A stretch of DNA of 6,508 nt from Deltaproteobacteria bacterium. Lineage in GTDB: Bacteria; Myxococcota_A; UBA9160; JAFDET01. The stretch lies in assembly GCA_019310195.1 (NCBI GenBank), contig JAFDET010000300.1, forward strand, positions 1 to 6,508. Direction: 5' to 3'. Every line of letters starts with the position of its first letter. Position 1 is the stretch's first letter. The position numbers and the translations under genes were made by a program. Shown piece after piece: positions 5,614 through 6,508 of this stretch. The notes beneath the pieces are model-generated. The model saw only the letters and a list, made by a program, of their open reading frames with translations, made no database searches and was not told where the DNA came from.

Positions 5614-5982
5614 CTAGCCCATGAAGAAGGCGTTGAGCTTGTTTCCGTCGAGATCGCGGAAGTAGCCCGCGTAGAAGCCGGGGGCGCGTTCTCCCGGCGC
5701 GCCTTCGTCGGCGGCGCCCAGCTCGAGCGCCTTGCGGTGCAGCGCGTCCACCTTCTCGCGCGAGTCCACGACCAGCGCCACCATCACGCCGTTTCCGACG
5801 CTGGCTGCCTGGCCATCGAATGGCTTGATCACCGAGACCATCGGGGCGCCGGGCCCGGTGCCCCAGGCGATGAACGTGTCCTGGTCCATGAAGCGGTTCG
5901 CGCCGAGCTCGCCAAGGAGCTGGTCGTAGAACTTCCCGGCGCGTTCCAGGTCGTTGGTTCCGAGCGTCACATAGCCGATCAT
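5614..5982 (-). CDS. VOC-family glyoxalase-like protein
   Basis: A 122-residue VOC protein, distinct from the second one in the cluster. It opens with MIGYVTLGTNDLERAGKFYD and ends with GYFRDLDGNKLNAFFMG, a combination common in bacterial proteins annotated as lactoylglutathione lyase-like. In between are the loop PFDGQAASVGNGVMVAL (residues 54-70), a helix EKVDALHRKALELGA (76-90) and GAPGERAPGFYA (94-105). The classical glyoxalase I metal ligands are not all visible, so true glyoxalase activity is uncertain; the substrate may be another small electrophile or antibiotic. Length is normal. The ATG at 5982 lies 9-10 nt after GGAGAAG. This is probably the first gene of the tight minus-strand series: 74 nt separate it from the upstream membrane gene, the largest gap in the series and the best place for a promoter, with a TAGAAT box at 6036-6031 as a weak candidate. 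Confidence 0.88.
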   Translation of the reverse strand: MIGYVTLGTNDLERAGKFYDQLLGELGANRFMDQDTFIAWGTGPGAPMVSVIKPFDGQAASVGNGVMVALVVDSREKVDALHRKALELGAADEGAPGERAPGFYAGYFRDLDGNKLNAFFMG

Positions 5983-6030
5983 GTTGATGCTTCTCCGCGC
6001 TTGTGTTCTGTTGACGTCTGCCGGGGAACG

Positions 6031-6036
6031 ATTCTA
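6031..6036 (-). promoter_or_regulatory. Candidate -10 box upstream of the nine-gene series
   Basis: TAGAAT on the minus strand matches TATAAT at five of six bases, about 48 nt before the first VOC start. No convincing -35 box is found 16-18 nt upstream, where TGAGCT overlaps the end of the preceding gene. This is weak evidence; the series could equally be read through from further upstream. Confidence 0.2.
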
Positions 6037-6056
6037 CCAGAGGCGATGGGCTGAGC

Positions 6057-6284
6057 TCAGAAGAGCGCGCGGACCAGCAGCAGGAAGCCGAGCAGCACGA
6101 GGGGCACGCCGACGGGAGCGCCGACCACACTGAGGGCGAGGACCGTCCCTGCGGCGATCAGCGCGATTCCGAGGATCGCGCAGAGCAGCCGGCCCGTGGC
6201 GGCCAGCACGAAGCTGAGAAGCCTCCACAAGGCATGGAACGGCCACAGGTACCAGGGGACGCGTCGTTCGGGGTGCTCGGACAT
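6057..6284 (-). CDS. Small membrane protein, 75 residues
   Basis: A short protein with a basic, aromatic N-terminus (RRVPWYLWPFHALWRLL at residues 7-23) and two hydrophobic helices (about 22-43 and 43-70), rich in glycine and alanine, ending LLLVRALF. I recall many short bacterial hypothetical proteins with this W-rich start and a GAPVGVPLVLLGFLLL-type end, but none with a known role. The frame is open up to an ATG at 6410, but the added part is arginine-rich and shadow-like. The ATG at 6284 has GGGAGG about 6 nt upstream and is preferred. It is co-directional with the downstream VOC gene across a 74-nt gap, so it may or may not share its transcript. The 159 nt upstream (6285-6443) show no gene; a CTGCCGGCAG palindrome lies at 6417-6426, just after the stop of the partial gene at the window edge. 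Confidence 0.72.
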   Translation of the reverse strand: MSEHPERRVPWYLWPFHALWRLLSFVLAATGRLLCAILGIALIAAGTVLALSVVGAPVGVPLVLLGFLLLVRALF

Positions 6285-6443
6285 GCCCGCCTCCCGGTCC
6301 GAGGGTAGGCGAAGCCGGCGTCCGCTGGCGAGGTGCCGGGTGCGGCTTCGTCCTGACCGTCTCTCAGCGGGCCCAGCCTCTCTCCGACTTCGAAGCGGAT
6401 CTTCTCGCATGGGCCGCTGCCGGCAGACACGACGGTCGGCGCA

Positions 6444-6508
6444 TCACGTCTCGGGAAACTCGTACCGGATCTGGCCGAACGAGTCTGCGGGAAACACGTA
6501 GAGGAGCC
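6444..6508 (-). CDS. 3' end of an unidentified minus-strand gene (partial)
   Basis: The last 20 codons of a gene that begins beyond the right edge, ending YVFPADSFGQIRYEFPET and a TGA at 6446-6444. Codon use matches the window (17 of 20 third positions are G or C), and the peptide looks like ordinary globular protein rather than the arginine- and alanine-rich composition of shadow frames here. Too little is visible to name a family. It is co-directional with the rest of the minus-strand genes. Confidence 0.45.
   Translation of the reverse strand, partial: LLYVFPADSFGQIRYEFPET

Noticed and set aside
5119..6054. A plus-strand open frame (311 codons) opposite the two VOC genes and the DUF6010-like gene
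   Set aside because: Antisense shadow: low-complexity charged composition and no motif, whereas the minus strand encodes recognisable families with ribosome sites.
1739..6284. Whether the string of short genes is an integron cassette array
   Set aside because: Gaps between genes (9-45 nt or an overlap) are too short for attC sites, no repeated hairpins separate the genes, and translational overlaps point to an ordinary operon.
1..6508. CRISPR arrays, insertion sequences, rRNA or origin sequences
   Set aside because: No regularly spaced repeats, transposase motifs, terminal inverted repeats, rRNA segments or origin boxes were seen on either strand.

Overview
The window is a very GC-rich, densely coded piece of bacterial chromosome. 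Third codon positions are almost all G or C, Shine-Dalgarno sites are mostly strong, and there are no introns. The mix of genes (an ArnT/PMT-type glycosyltransferase, GFA-domain and VOC-domain proteins, a prokaryotic metallothionein, many small membrane proteins) would suit a deltaproteobacterial or myxobacterial-type genome or another high-GC environmental lineage. That placement is inference; no rRNA or marker gene is present to settle it.

Left part (1-1674, plus strand): the 3' 501 codons of a polytopic family-39-type glycosyltransferase, cut by the window edge. A short spacer follows with a possible promoter and a perfect 10-bp hairpin, then a complete tRNA-Cys (anticodon GCA) with encoded CCA.

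Middle and right (1739-5982, minus strand, converging on the tRNA): nine genes in one direction, with gaps of 9-45 nt or a 4-nt overlap, so probably one transcription unit. In transcription order they are a VOC-fold protein, a DUF6010-like membrane protein, a second VOC protein, a small membrane protein, a SET-domain lysine methyltransferase fused to a multi-pass membrane domain, a 48-residue cysteine-rich metallothionein, an isoprenylcysteine/phospholipid methyltransferase-type membrane enzyme, an intact GFA-domain protein and a second, truncated GFA gene. Upstream lie a 75-residue membrane protein and, at the right edge, the last 20 codons of another minus-strand gene.

How they may fit together: metallothionein, GFA and VOC proteins all belong to families linked to thiols, metals or reactive electrophiles (aldehydes, glyoxal-type compounds, antibiotics). 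The cluster therefore looks like a detoxification or stress module with a strong membrane component and two methyltransferases. This is a reading of the neighbourhood, not a known pathway. The most unusual items are the SET-membrane fusion, the metallothionein, and the loss of the terminal GFA gene's 3' end next to a 14-nt exact copy of part of the adjacent tRNA-Cys, which looks like a recombination or integration scar.
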